A stretch of 64,000 nucleotides of DNA. Origin: Xiamenia xianingshaonis (GTDB taxonomy: Bacteria; Actinomycetota; Coriobacteriia; Coriobacteriales; Eggerthellaceae). Location: assembly GCF_017945865.1 (NCBI RefSeq), contig NZ_CP072829.1, positions 930,001 to 994,000 of the forward strand, read 5' to 3'. This document shows, piece after piece, positions 29,483-39,549 of this stretch (its first letter is position 1; each line of letters opens with the position of its first letter). Below the pieces are notes generated by a model. That model had not been told where the DNA came from, made no database searches, and saw nothing but the letters and a program-made list of their open reading frames with translations. The position numbers and the translations under genes were made by a program.

Positions 29483-30367
29483 ATGACGGCTGATGGGCTT
29501 GACAGATTCCCCTATGTTGCGGCTGCTGCGCATGAATCGGTTGCGGCACGGCGGCACTATTGGGCTGTGGCCATCGGCCTGCAAGACGTTGACGGCTTGG
29601 AAGTTTCACCATACTTGCGGGATACGGCGCAGGGCCACATCGACGGCGCGTACACCATAGAGCAAGCGGGCGAGCTCGTCCGCGCCCACCATGCGGCGGG
29701 CCATGACGACGCGTCGCGCGAAGCCGACCTGGTCAGCCAGCGCATTGCCGAGCTGCTTTCGCGCTCGCCGTTCTGCCTTGCTCCAGGCATGCTGTCGACC
29801 ATCCACCGCCATCTGTTCCAGGACCTGGACGCTGCCGTCTACCATCCGGGCGAATTCAAGCGCGAGCGGATGATGAAGCAGGAAGACGTGTTGAACGGCG
29901 ACAGCGTGTTGTATGCCGATCCGCTGGCGTACGACATGGCGCTGGCCGGGGCGTTTTCTGCTGAGCAGGCGAAGTTCTATCGCACGCTCTCCGGCGACGA
30001 ACTGGCCGATTTCTGCCACACGATCGCGTTCTTGTGGCAGGTTCATCCCTTTTACGAAGGCAATACGCGCACGGTGGCGGTGTTTTCCGAGCTGTACCTC
30101 AACCATCTGGGCTTCAGCGTGACGAACGAGCCGTTTCAGAAGCATGCGCGCTACTTTCGGGACGCGCTCGTGCGGGCGATGTACCGCAACGCGGACGCCG
30201 GCGTCTTTCCTAATGAGAGTTATTTGGTATCATTTTACGAAAACGTGCTGGGGCAGGCTTCCCATCCGCTCGTGCGCGAAGACCTGCTCTGTGCGGCGCT
30301 GTTCGAAAACCCGCATCTGCTGAGAAACGTCGATCCGCAAGAAGCCCTCGACAAACGGCGCTGGTGA
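29483..30367 (+). CDS. Fic domain protein (putative AMP/NMP transferase)
   Basis: A 294-residue protein with a Fic core. The active loop reads HPFYEGNTRTVAVF, against the canonical HxFx(D/E)GNGRxxR: the His, Phe, acidic residue and GN are present, Thr replaces the second Gly, and Ala the final Arg. Upstream there is PGMLSTIHRHLF and GEFKRERMMKQEDV, typical of Fic folds. Family members attach AMP or other nucleotides to target proteins. The ATG lies six bases after TACAAT and has no Shine-Dalgarno, so the transcript may be leaderless. No obvious antitoxin gene adjoins it. Confidence 0.78.
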   Translation: MTADGLDRFPYVAAAAHESVAARRHYWAVAIGLQDVDGLEVSPYLRDTAQGHIDGAYTIEQAGELVRAHHAAGHDDASREADLVSQRIAELLSRSPFCLAPGMLSTIHRHLFQDLDAAVYHPGEFKRERMMKQEDVLNGDSVLYADPLAYDMALAGAFSAEQAKFYRTLSGDELADFCHTIAFLWQVHPFYEGNTRTVAVFSELYLNHLGFSVTNEPFQKHARYFRDALVRAMYRNADAGVFPNESYLVSFYENVLGQASHPLVREDLLCAALFENPHLLRNVDPQEALDKRRW

Positions 30368-30511
30368 GAGCGGGCGGGCACATCGCTGCGCCGCGTGTTT
30401 CCGCTGTCTTTGTCGATGTTTTCGCGGGTGGGGGAACGTGCCGCTAGAATGGCGGAAAGCGATTGAACGGGCGGCTCCGGTTGCGGGGTCGCTGCGAGAG
30501 AAAGGAACTCC

Positions 30512-31117
30512 ATGCCCTACGTACCGGTTGCGCAAGACACGCCCTGGCAGCAGGCGACCGACATCGACGTGGCCCGCACGGCGGTGCTCGTCGTCGACAT
30601 TTTGGGCGGGGAGGAAGGCGTTGTCCCTGGTCTTGAGGCTATGGCGCAGAACGCGGCCCGCATCGTGGCGGCGGCGCATGAGGCGGGCGTGCCGGTCGTG
30701 TGCTCGTGTGACGCGCATATTTCCGGGCTCGACCGGGAAATCGAGCTGTGGGGCGAGCACGGCATCGCGGGCACGGAAGCCGCAAAGCCGCTTGCCAGCC
30801 TGGGCGTCCGCGAAGGCGACTTCATCGTTCCCAAGCGCCGCTACGACGGGTTTTTCCAGACCGACCTCGATCTGACGCTGCGCGAGCTGGGCGTCGACAC
30901 GCTTGTCGTGTGCGGCTGCGACACGAACATCTGCGTGCAGCACACGTTGGCCGGCGCGTATTTCCGCACGTACAAGACGGTCGTCGCGGCCGATGCGTGC
31001 GGCACGTTCCTCATCGGCACGCAGGAGGCGGGGCTCGACTACTTCACGCGCTGCTACGACAGCCGCGTCGTCGACACCGACACGGTGCTCGCATACCTGC
31101 AGCGCAGCGGCAGGTAG
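30512..31117 (+). CDS. Isochorismatase/nicotinamidase-family cysteine hydrolase
   Basis: A 201-residue cysteine hydrolase. The catalytic triad is recognisable: Asp in VLVVDILGGE, Lys in FIVPKRRYDGFF, and the nucleophile Cys in CGCDTNICVQHT. The family includes nicotinamidases, isochorismatases and ureidoacrylate hydrolases, and the substrate cannot be read from the motifs alone. The ATG is preceded by GAGAAAGGA. It is followed nine bases later by a nucleosidase gene, so a role in nucleotide or NAD salvage is possible but inferred. Confidence 0.82.
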   Translation: MPYVPVAQDTPWQQATDIDVARTAVLVVDILGGEEGVVPGLEAMAQNAARIVAAAHEAGVPVVCSCDAHISGLDREIELWGEHGIAGTEAAKPLASLGVREGDFIVPKRRYDGFFQTDLDLTLRELGVDTLVVCGCDTNICVQHTLAGAYFRTYKTVVAADACGTFLIGTQEAGLDYFTRCYDSRVVDTDTVLAYLQRSGR

Positions 31118-31126
31118 GGTTGCGCG

Positions 31127-31870
31127 ATGGAAGGGCGCGTGGGGCCGATCGCTGTCATCGGGGCGCTTGAAGAAGAGATCGACCTGGTCAACGCTGCGCT
31201 TTGCGACAGGCGCACCGAATGGGCGGGCGAGTACCGCTTCGATTTTGGAACGATTGCGGGCACAGACGTGGTCGTCGCGCACTCGTTCATGGGCATGGCG
31301 AATTCGGCGGCGGCCACGGCGCTGGCGGTCGCGCGCTTCGGGGCGGGCGCGGTGCTTTCCATCGGAACGGCCGGTGCGCACAACCCGGCGCTGCACACCG
31401 GCGACATCGTACTGGGATCGCGCACGGTGAACGACAACTCGCACATGACGGCGCACCGCGACCGCGGGAGCGGCAGCGACGTGGGCGCGTGGGAGGTCAT
31501 GGGCAACGAGGTGGGCGTGTGCGGCTCGCCCGAGCTGCGGATCGAGTTCTTCTGCGACGCGGGGATGCTGGCGGCGGCTCAAGCGGTGCCGTATGGCGGC
31601 GGGCGGCTGGTCGTGGGAACCGTCGCGTCGGGCGACGTGTGGAACAAGGAGATCGACCGGATCGACGCGTTGCATCGCGGGCGCGGCAGCGACTGCGAGG
31701 ACATGGAGACGTTCTCGGTTGCGCAAACGTGCTGGCAGCTCGGGCGCGTGCCGTGGCTGGGCGTGCGCATCGTCAGCAATTCGGAGCATTTCCCCGACGA
31801 GGTGTTCGATGTGTCCGTGGCGCAGAAATGCCAGGCCTTCGCGCTTGACGTGATCGCCGCGCTGGCGTAA
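31127..31870 (+). CDS. MTA/SAH-nucleosidase-like purine nucleosidase with an altered catalytic residue
   Basis: A 247-residue member of the PNP/UDP phosphorylase superfamily resembling 5'-methylthioadenosine/SAH nucleosidase. It opens with IAVIGALEEEIDLV, then has SIGTAGAHNP, TVASGDVW and EDMETFSVAQTC. In MTA nucleosidase the motif after the last block is ISD, whose Asp protonates N7 of adenine; here the sequence is VRIVSNSEH, with Asn at that position. In this superfamily Asn is associated with 6-oxopurine recognition. The true substrate may therefore be an inosine-type nucleoside such as futalosine. It is co-oriented with the upstream cysteine hydrolase gene. Confidence 0.72.
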   Translation: MEGRVGPIAVIGALEEEIDLVNAALCDRRTEWAGEYRFDFGTIAGTDVVVAHSFMGMANSAAATALAVARFGAGAVLSIGTAGAHNPALHTGDIVLGSRTVNDNSHMTAHRDRGSGSDVGAWEVMGNEVGVCGSPELRIEFFCDAGMLAAAQAVPYGGGRLVVGTVASGDVWNKEIDRIDALHRGRGSDCEDMETFSVAQTCWQLGRVPWLGVRIVSNSEHFPDEVFDVSVAQKCQAFALDVIAALA

Positions 31871-31886
31871 GGCGCAGGCGCGGCTT

Positions 31887-31908
31887 GCGGGCCGGCGTTC
31901 AGGCCCGC
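31887..31908. terminator. Hairpin between convergent nucleosidase and cysK genes
   Basis: GCGGGCC-8 bp-GGCCCGC, 17 bases after the nucleosidase stop. A further palindrome, CAGGCCGGCCTG, lies at 31972-31983. Neither has a good T run. Confidence 0.45.
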
Positions 31909-32042
31909 CTTGTGCTGTCGTGCTGGCGTGAGGCGCATCAGCGGTGCGAACGGCCGCCGAACGACGGCGCTCAGGCCGGCCTGCGGGCCGACGTTTGGAT
32001 CCGTTTTCTGCTGCCGCGCCGGCAAGGCTGGGGCGGGGCGGC

Positions 32043-32975
32043 CTATTCCCCGTCGAACAGCGCGGTCGAGAAGTAGCGCTCGCCGGTGTCGGGCAGCAGC
32101 GTGACGACGGTCTTGCCTGCGCCAAGCTTGCGGGCAAGGCGCTTGGCCGCTGCGACGTTGGTGCCGGATGACACGCCGCACAAAAGGCCTTCCGTGCGGG
32201 CGAGCTCGCGCGCCGTGGCGATGGCTTCCTCGTCGGACACGATGCAGATGTCGCTGTAAATGTCCTGGTCGAGGATGTCGGGGATCAGCCCGTCGCCGAT
32301 GCCCATCTGCAGGTGCGTGCCGATGCCTCCGCCGGAAAGGATCGCGGCGTTTTCCGGTTCGACCGCCCAAATCTCCACGTCGGGGTAGAGCCGCTTCAAG
32401 ATCTGCCCCACGCCGGAAATGGTGCCGCCGGTGCCGATGCCGCTGCAAAACCCATGGATCGGCCCCTCCACGTCTTCGACGATCTCAAGCGCCGTGTGGT
32501 AGCGGTGCGCGAACAGGTTGTCTTCGTTTTTGAACTGCTGGGGCACGAACACGCGCGGATCCGCCGCCGCCATGGCTTCGGCTCGCGCGATGCATTCCTC
32601 GATGCACTTGCCGATGTCGCCATCGTCATGCACCACGACCACGTCGGCCCCGTAATGGCGCACGAGCTTGCGGCGCTCGACCGACACCGAATCCGGCATG
32701 ATGATGCAGGCCCGATACCCTTTCACGGCGCACACGAGCGCCAGCCCGATGCCCTGGTTGCCGCTCGTCGGCTCGACGATGACGCTGTCCGGCCCGATGT
32801 CGCCGCGCTTTTCGGCCGCTTCGATCATCTGCCAGGCCGTGCGCGTCTTCACCGATCCGCCCACGTTGACGCCTTCGTACTTCACGAGGATTTCGGCGCT
32901 GCCGGGCTCGGCGAGCGACTGCAAGCGGATGAGCGGGGTGCGCCCCATGGCGGCCAGCACGTTGTCATAGATCAT
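32043..32975 (-). CDS. cysK: Cysteine synthase (O-acetylserine sulfhydrylase)
   Basis: A 310-residue PLP enzyme, making cysteine from O-acetylserine and sulfide. The PLP lysine lies in NVGGSVKTRTAW, where many CysK read SVKDR. The SSGTN-type substrate loop is PTSGNQGIG and the phosphate loop is GIGTGGTISGVG. Length matches the family. The ATG follows GAGGAG on the minus strand, about 14 bases away, with no better start nearby. It is transcribed in the same direction as the gamma-carbonic-anhydrase-like gene 194 bp upstream. With serA in the window it completes a serine-to-cysteine route apart from cysE. Confidence 0.92.
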   Translation of the reverse strand: MIYDNVLAAMGRTPLIRLQSLAEPGSAEILVKYEGVNVGGSVKTRTAWQMIEAAEKRGDIGPDSVIVEPTSGNQGIGLALVCAVKGYRACIIMPDSVSVERRKLVRHYGADVVVVHDDGDIGKCIEECIARAEAMAAADPRVFVPQQFKNEDNLFAHRYHTALEIVEDVEGPIHGFCSGIGTGGTISGVGQILKRLYPDVEIWAVEPENAAILSGGGIGTHLQMGIGDGLIPDILDQDIYSDICIVSDEEAIATARELARTEGLLCGVSSGTNVAAAKRLARKLGAGKTVVTLLPDTGERYFSTALFDGE

Positions 32976-33169
32976 GGCGTGTCTCGAATCTCCTCGGATG
33001 CGTTTGGCTTGATTGTACGCCTGCACAAAATTGCGCACCTGCACAAGTCGGAGACAGGCGGCGAAGGGCGGGCGGAAGCCGCCGCGCTGCTGCGGCAGTC
33101 GTGCTGCCGCCACGCCTGCTGCTCCGGCTGGGCCGGCCGCGCCGGCCGCGCTGCGACTGCAGGCCCCGG

Positions 33170-33736
33170 CTAGCCTTCTTCTTGCGTTACGGCGATGGTC
33201 GCAAGGCCGGCGGGCAGGCTTGCGCCGTCGTAGATGATGCCGTTTTCCACGAGGTCCTTGCCCGTGGCCACGTATCCTGCCGCAGAGGCGCGGTTCTGCT
33301 CGACCTCGGCTTGCGTCAGCTCGCGGCGCACCTTCGCAGGCGAGCCCATCACGAGCGACCCGGCGGGGACGTGCGTGCCGCCGGTCACGAGCGCGCCGGC
33401 CGCAACGATGGAGTTTTCCCCGATCACAGCCCCGTCCATGACGATGGCCCCCATGCCGATGAGACAGTTGTCGCAGATCGTGCAGCCGTGGACGATGGCG
33501 CCGTGGCCGATCGTCACGCCTTTGCCGACGATGCACGGCGTCTCGGCGCTCAGGTGCACGCAGCAGTTCTCCTGGATGTTGCTGCCCTCGCCGATGACGA
33601 TGCGCGAGCCGCAGTCGCCGCGCAGCGTGGCGTTGAACAGGACGAGCGCGTCCTTCTCGAGCGTGACGTCGCCGACGATCGTCGCGTTGGGGGCGACGCG
33701 GGCTTGCGGGTGGATGGCAACGCGGCGGTAGTTCAT
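33170..33736 (-). CDS. Gamma-carbonic-anhydrase-like hexapeptide-repeat protein
   Basis: A 188-residue left-handed beta-helix protein built of hexapeptide repeats, for example VIGEGSNIQENCCVHL. The metal-ligand pattern of gamma-class carbonic anhydrases is present in VHLSAE and GHGAIVHGCTI, and the C-terminal VMGSPAKVRREL is typical. Whether it hydrates CO2 or acts as an acyltransferase-like protein cannot be told. Neighbouring cysK on the same strand is a plausible co-transcript. Confidence 0.85.
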   Translation of the reverse strand: MNYRRVAIHPQARVAPNATIVGDVTLEKDALVLFNATLRGDCGSRIVIGEGSNIQENCCVHLSAETPCIVGKGVTIGHGAIVHGCTICDNCLIGMGAIVMDGAVIGENSIVAAGALVTGGTHVPAGSLVMGSPAKVRRELTQAEVEQNRASAAGYVATGKDLVENGIIYDGASLPAGLATIAVTQEEG

Positions 33737-34286
33737 GGGGTGATTCTCCTAGCGTGACGAAAACCGGCAAAACGTGCGATGGGTCGGCACCCATTGTAGC
33801 GAGGCGGCTTGAAGGCGACGGCGGCGCGTCGTGGACAAGCACGAAAGCCCCTCGGGGCGCGGTCATTTGCGAGCGTCCGCGGTCGTCCGTCGCGTCGATT
33901 CTGCTCTTTGGTCGTTGAATTGCGGCAGAGGGTTGCGGAAACGGCGTTGCGGGATTATGCTGCCGCCACAAGTTCATATCACCCATGCGTTGAAGAGGAC
34001 ATGCACGGGCCAACCTGTTTCAAGAGAGCCGGCGGAAGCTGCAAGCCGGCAGCAGGTGTTCGATGCGCCCCCTCCGAGCAGTTCGGCATGAACGTCGCGG
34101 CGTACCTCGGGACACCACTCGAAGCGGCGCGGGAAGTAAGCTGAGCCGGTGACCCCGTGATCGGTCGTGTTTCGCGGCGCCTTGCGTTCGCGCTTCTTGT
34201 TCGAGGTCCTGGTGCAGCTTGCTGCAGCGGGATTTTTTTATGGCCGCACGCCGGCGCGGACGGCCAAAGGATACGAAAGGAGCGCC
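33737..34286 (+). promoter_or_regulatory. Promoter and long leader of the ilv operon
   Basis: TTGCGG (33933-33938), a 17-bp spacer and TATGCT (33956-33961) form a reasonable promoter. It would give a leader of about 320 nt before ilvD. The leader holds a GCCGGC...GCCGGC hairpin (34027-34049). A TGCAGC-TT-GCTGCA stem (34214-34227) is followed by a run of seven T (34234-34240), which resembles a terminator. There is no T-box signature sequence. Attenuation is inferred, not shown. Confidence 0.45.
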
Positions 34287-35969
34287 ATGGAGCTGAGAAG
34301 CGAACAGATTCGCACGGGGGTGGCACGCGCCCCGCATAGAAGCCTGCTCAAGGCCGACGGGATCACCGACGAGGAGATGAAGCGCCCGTTCGTGGCGGTC
34401 ATCAACTCGCGCAACGACATCATTCCCGGCCACAACAACCTCGACAAGATCGCAGAAGCGGTGAAGGCCGGCATCTATATGGCTGGCGGCGTCCCCTTCG
34501 AGATTTCCACCATCGGCGTTTGCGACGGCATCGCGATGAACCATGAGGGCATGCACTACTCGCTCGTGTCGCGCGAGGTCATCGCCGACAGCGTGGAATG
34601 CGCCGTGCAGGGCCATGCCTTCGACGCCATGGTGTGCATTCCCAACTGCGACAAAATCGTCCCTGGCATGATCCTGGGGGCCCTGCGCGTGGACATCCCC
34701 ACGGTGTTCGTGTCCGGAGGCCCGATGCTCGCCGGCAAGCAGCCCGGCGGATGCGGCCCCACCACCGACCTCAACACGCTGTTCGACGGCGCGGGCAAGG
34801 TGGCTGCCGGCACGATGACCGAAGACGAGCTGAAATACTACGAGGACACGGCCTGTCCCACCTGCGGCAGCTGCTCGGGCCTGTTCACGGCCAATTCGAT
34901 GAACTGTTTGTGCGAGGCGCTCGGCATTGCGCTGCCGGGCAACGGAACCGTGCCGGCGGTGTATTCCGAGCGCATCCGCCTGGCGAAAGAAGCCGGCATG
35001 AAGGTGATGGAGCTTCTGCGCGACGGCGTGACGATGCGCGACGTCGTGAGCGAGGCGGCCATCCACAACGCCATGGAATGCGACATGGCCTTCGGCGGCT
35101 CCACGAACACAGTGCTGCACCTGACGGCCATCGCGCGCGCGGCGGGCCATCCGATCACGATGGCCGACTGGGACGCGGCGAGCGCGCGCACCCCGCATCT
35201 GGTGAAGCTGCAGCCGAGCGGCCCGCGTCCGCTGTCGGATCTTTACGAGGTCGGCGGCGTGCCGGTGGTGCTGGCCGAGCTGGACAAGCTGGGGCTTGTC
35301 GACCGCAGCGCCGTGACCTGCATGGGCACGATGGGCGACTACCTGGATTACATGCACGCGCACTGCATCGGCGCCGACGGCGAGGTGTGCCGCCGCGCTG
35401 ACGACCCGTATTCGCCGCAGGGCGCCTTGAAGGTGCTCTACGGCAACGTCGCTCCGGGCGGCGCGGTCGTGAAGAAGTCGGCGGTCGACCCGTCCATGCT
35501 CGTGCACACCGGCCCTGCCCGCGTCTTCGACAGCGAGGAAGCGGCGTGCGAGGCCATCAACGCCGACGCCATCCGCCCGGGAGACGTGGTGGTCATCCGC
35601 TTCGAAGGCCCCAAGGGCGGTCCGGGCATGCGCGAGATGCTGACGCCCACGTCGGCCATCGTCGGGCGTGGGCTGTCCACGTCGGTGGCGCTCATCACCG
35701 ACGGGCGCTTCTCGGGCGCCACGAAGGGCCCGGCCGTGGGGCATGTGAGCCCTGAAGCCGCGGCCGGCGGCCCCATCGCGCTCATCGAGGAAGGCGACAG
35801 CCTGACCGTGGACATCGAAGGCGGCGCCATCACGCTCAACGTGAGCGACGAGGAATTGGCGGCCCGCCGCGCGGCCTACGTGCCGCCCGCGCCCAAGCAC
35901 GACCACGGGGTGCTTGCGAAGTACGCGCGCCTGGTCAGCTCGGCCGACGAGGGGGCGTATGTGTCATGA
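34287..35969 (+). CDS. ilvD: Dihydroxy-acid dehydratase
   Basis: A 560-residue IlvD, which dehydrates dihydroxyisovalerate and dihydroxymethylvalerate in valine/isoleucine synthesis. The iron-sulfur cysteines are in VCIPNCDKIVPGM and DTACPTCGSCSGLFTANSMN, and the C-terminal TDGRFSGATKGP is intact. The ATG is preceded by GAAAGGAG. The frame is open for another 40 codons upstream, a Leu/Val-rich stretch without a ribosome site. The stop overlaps ilvB (ATGA), beginning an ilvD-ilvB-ilvN-ilvC operon. Confidence 0.96.
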   Translation: MELRSEQIRTGVARAPHRSLLKADGITDEEMKRPFVAVINSRNDIIPGHNNLDKIAEAVKAGIYMAGGVPFEISTIGVCDGIAMNHEGMHYSLVSREVIADSVECAVQGHAFDAMVCIPNCDKIVPGMILGALRVDIPTVFVSGGPMLAGKQPGGCGPTTDLNTLFDGAGKVAAGTMTEDELKYYEDTACPTCGSCSGLFTANSMNCLCEALGIALPGNGTVPAVYSERIRLAKEAGMKVMELLRDGVTMRDVVSEAAIHNAMECDMAFGGSTNTVLHLTAIARAAGHPITMADWDAASARTPHLVKLQPSGPRPLSDLYEVGGVPVVLAELDKLGLVDRSAVTCMGTMGDYLDYMHAHCIGADGEVCRRADDPYSPQGALKVLYGNVAPGGAVVKKSAVDPSMLVHTGPARVFDSEEAACEAINADAIRPGDVVVIRFEGPKGGPGMREMLTPTSAIVGRGLSTSVALITDGRFSGATKGPAVGHVSPEAAAGGPIALIEEGDSLTVDIEGGAITLNVSDEELAARRAAYVPPAPKHDHGVLAKYARLVSSADEGAYVS

Positions 35970-37975
35970 CGCAGACTAAAACCGGCAGAAACGCCCAGCA
36001 GCGCCAGGTGGGAAGCGCCGCGCTGCACGGGGCGCCCGACGGGCTGGGCGCCGAGACGCCCAAGCAGGGCATGCGCATGATCGGCGCGGAGGCCGTCGTC
36101 GCCTCGCTTGAGGCCGAGGGCGTCGACACCGTGTTCGGCTATCCCGGCGGGCAGGCCATCAAGATCTACGACGCGCTGTACGACTCCACGCTCATCCGCC
36201 ACATACTCGCCCGCCACGAGCAGGGCGCCGTGCACGAGGCCGACGGCTATGCCCGTGCCACCGGCAAGGTCGGCGTGGCCATCGTGACGAGCGGGCCGGG
36301 CGCCACGAACACCGTGACCGGCATCGCCACGGCCTACATGGACTCGGTGCCGCTCGTGGTCATTACCGGCCAGGTGCCCACCGGCGTCATCGGCACCGAC
36401 TCGTTCCAGGAATCCGACATCGTCGGCATCACCATGCCCGTCGTGAAGCACAGCTACCTGCTGCAGTCCACCGACGAGCTGGCCTCCACGTTCCGCGAGG
36501 CGTTCCACATCGCCAAGACGGGGCGCCCGGGCCCTGTGCTCATCGACGTGCCGAGCGACATCGCCAGCGCCGAGATGGTCTTCGAATACCCCGACGGCGT
36601 GTCGCTGCCGTCGTATCGGCCCACGTACAAGGGCAATGCCAAGCAGATCCGCGCCGCCGTGGAAGACATCGTGGCCGCCAAGCGCCCGGTGCTCTACGCC
36701 GGCGGCGGCATCGTGTCGTCGGGCGCGTCCGAGGAACTGGTGGCGCTTGCCGACGCGATGCAGATCCCGGTAGTCACCACGCTCATGGGCAAAGGTGGCT
36801 TTCCGGCGTCGCATCCGCTCAACCTGGGGCCTGTGGGCATGCACGGGGCGAAGTACTCCAACCTGGCCATGACCGAGGCCGACCTCATCATTGCGGCGGG
36901 GGCCCGCTTCTCCGACCGCGTGACGGGCAAGATCTCCGAATTCGCGCCCCACGCCCGTATCATCCACATCGACATCGACCCGGCCGAGATCGGCAAGATC
37001 CGCGACGCGCAGGTGCCCATCGTCGGCGACCTGAAAGGCGTGCTCGCCAGCTTGGTCGACGCGCTGGACAAGCGGGGGGCGCGTCCGAACACCGACGAGT
37101 GGCTTGCCCTCATCAACCAGTGGCGCGAGCGCTTCCCGTTCTACCACCCCAACGTGGGCGACGAGCCGGACAAGATTGTCCCAGAAATGGTACTGTCGAC
37201 GCTTTCGCGGCTGCTTGACCCCGAACGCTCCATCGTCGTGACAGAGGTGGGGCAGCACCAGATGTGGGCGGCCCAGTTCGTCGACCGCGAATGTCCGCGC
37301 ACGTTTTTGTCGAGCGGCGGCCTGGGCACGATGGGCTTCGGGTTCCCTGCAGCCATCGGGGCTGCGGTGGCGTGCCCGGACAAGCAGGTGGTGTGCGTGG
37401 CCGGCGACGGGTCGTTCCAGATGAACAGCCAGGAAATGGCGACGGCGGCCATCAACCGGGTGCCGGTGAAGGTGCTCGTCATGGACAACCGCTGCCTGGG
37501 CATGGTGCATCAGTGGCAGAAGCTGTTCTACCACGAGCGCTATTCGTCGACGCTGCTCGATGCGAACCCCGACTTCGTGAAGCTTGCCGACGCCTACAGC
37601 TGGCAGGCCGAGCGCATAAGCGACCCGGCCGAGGTGGAAGGCGCCCTTGCGCGCATGCTTGCGGCGGACGGCCCGTATCTGCTTGACGTGGTCATCGACC
37701 GCGACCAGAACGTCTATCCCATGGTGGCGCCGGGCAAGGCCTTGAACGACGTCATGGGCGCCATCGACGTGGCCGTGGGGGCCGTGCGTACCGACATGCC
37801 GGCCGCGCCCGCGCCGGACGCCTCCCCCTGCGCCCACATAGACGCCCAGTTCGGGGGCAGGTGGAAAAGCGATCCGACCGACGAGGACGAGCGCATGAGC
37901 GCCGAAGAGTTCGAGAAGGCCCACGGCGTCGCGCAGTCGCAAGGCGCCGGCAAGGACAAGGAGGCTGCCCGATGA
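35966..37975 (+). CDS. ilvB: Acetolactate synthase large subunit, extended at both ends
   Basis: A 669-residue ThDP enzyme making acetolactate or acetohydroxybutyrate. The ThDP glutamate lies in VFGYPGGQAIKIYDALYD..HEQGAVHEADGYAR, shown here in two separate blocks. The cofactor site is GDGSFQMNSQEMATA and then DNRCLGMVHQWQ. About 35 residues precede the normal start and about 68 follow the normal end. The tail is Ala/Asp/Glu-rich (for example FGGRWKSDPTDEDERMSAEE). It overlaps ilvD and ilvN by four bases each, so translation is likely coupled. Confidence 0.95.
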   Translation: MTQTKTGRNAQQRQVGSAALHGAPDGLGAETPKQGMRMIGAEAVVASLEAEGVDTVFGYPGGQAIKIYDALYDSTLIRHILARHEQGAVHEADGYARATGKVGVAIVTSGPGATNTVTGIATAYMDSVPLVVITGQVPTGVIGTDSFQESDIVGITMPVVKHSYLLQSTDELASTFREAFHIAKTGRPGPVLIDVPSDIASAEMVFEYPDGVSLPSYRPTYKGNAKQIRAAVEDIVAAKRPVLYAGGGIVSSGASEELVALADAMQIPVVTTLMGKGGFPASHPLNLGPVGMHGAKYSNLAMTEADLIIAAGARFSDRVTGKISEFAPHARIIHIDIDPAEIGKIRDAQVPIVGDLKGVLASLVDALDKRGARPNTDEWLALINQWRERFPFYHPNVGDEPDKIVPEMVLSTLSRLLDPERSIVVTEVGQHQMWAAQFVDRECPRTFLSSGGLGTMGFGFPAAIGAAVACPDKQVVCVAGDGSFQMNSQEMATAAINRVPVKVLVMDNRCLGMVHQWQKLFYHERYSSTLLDANPDFVKLADAYSWQAERISDPAEVEGALARMLAADGPYLLDVVIDRDQNVYPMVAPGKALNDVMGAIDVAVGAVRTDMPAAPAPDASPCAHIDAQFGGRWKSDPTDEDERMSAEEFEKAHGVAQSQGAGKDKEAAR

Positions 37976-38457
37976 AACACGTGCTTTCCGTGCTCGTCGA
38001 AAACAAGCCCGGCGTGCTGTCGCGCGTGACCGGCCTCGTGTCGCGGCGCGGCTTCAACATCGAGTCGCTGTCCGTCGGCCCCACTGAAGACCCTACGATG
38101 TCGCGCGTGACCGCCATCGTGAAGGCCGACGACGTGGCCTACGAGCAGATCACGAAGCAGCTGCACAAGCTCATTTCCGTGCACAAGATCAACGACCTCA
38201 CCGACGAGGGCGCCATCGAGCGCGAACTGATGCTGTTCAAGGTGAACGCCGCGCCCGAGCGTCGCAACGAGATCATCGAGATCGCCAACGTGTTCCGCGC
38301 GAAGATCGTGGACGTGGGGCGCAGCTCGCTCACCATCGAAGCGACCGGCGACGAGAGCAAGCTCAAGGGCATGGAAGACCTCTTCCGCGCCTACGGCATC
38401 AAAGAAATCGTGCGCACGGGCAAAATCGCCATGTCGCGCAACAGCAAGGAGATATAA
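37972..38457 (+). CDS. ilvN: Acetolactate synthase small (regulatory) subunit
   Basis: A 161-residue protein with an N-terminal ACT domain, HVLSVLVENKPGVLSRVTGL, which binds valine in the family, and a C-terminal activation domain. It controls IlvB activity by feedback. The ATG overlaps the ilvB stop, and AAGGAGG lies within the ilvB end. It is followed by ilvC after 63 bp. Confidence 0.95.
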   Translation: MKHVLSVLVENKPGVLSRVTGLVSRRGFNIESLSVGPTEDPTMSRVTAIVKADDVAYEQITKQLHKLISVHKINDLTDEGAIERELMLFKVNAAPERRNEIIEIANVFRAKIVDVGRSSLTIEATGDESKLKGMEDLFRAYGIKEIVRTGKIAMSRNSKEI

Positions 38458-39516
<1,059 letters not shown>

Positions 39517-39549
39517 GCGCCTGCGGCCTTCGCACGCTGCAGCGCCAAG

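Noticed and set aside
33740-34286. T-box riboswitch upstream of ilvD
   Set aside because: No T-box consensus (GGTGGNACCGCG-like) can be found, although the leader is long and hairpin-rich.
34157-34339. Leader peptide for ilv attenuation
   Set aside because: The candidate frame has Leu/Val residues but no stop before ilvD in its own frame and no ribosome site, so it does not fit a classic leader.
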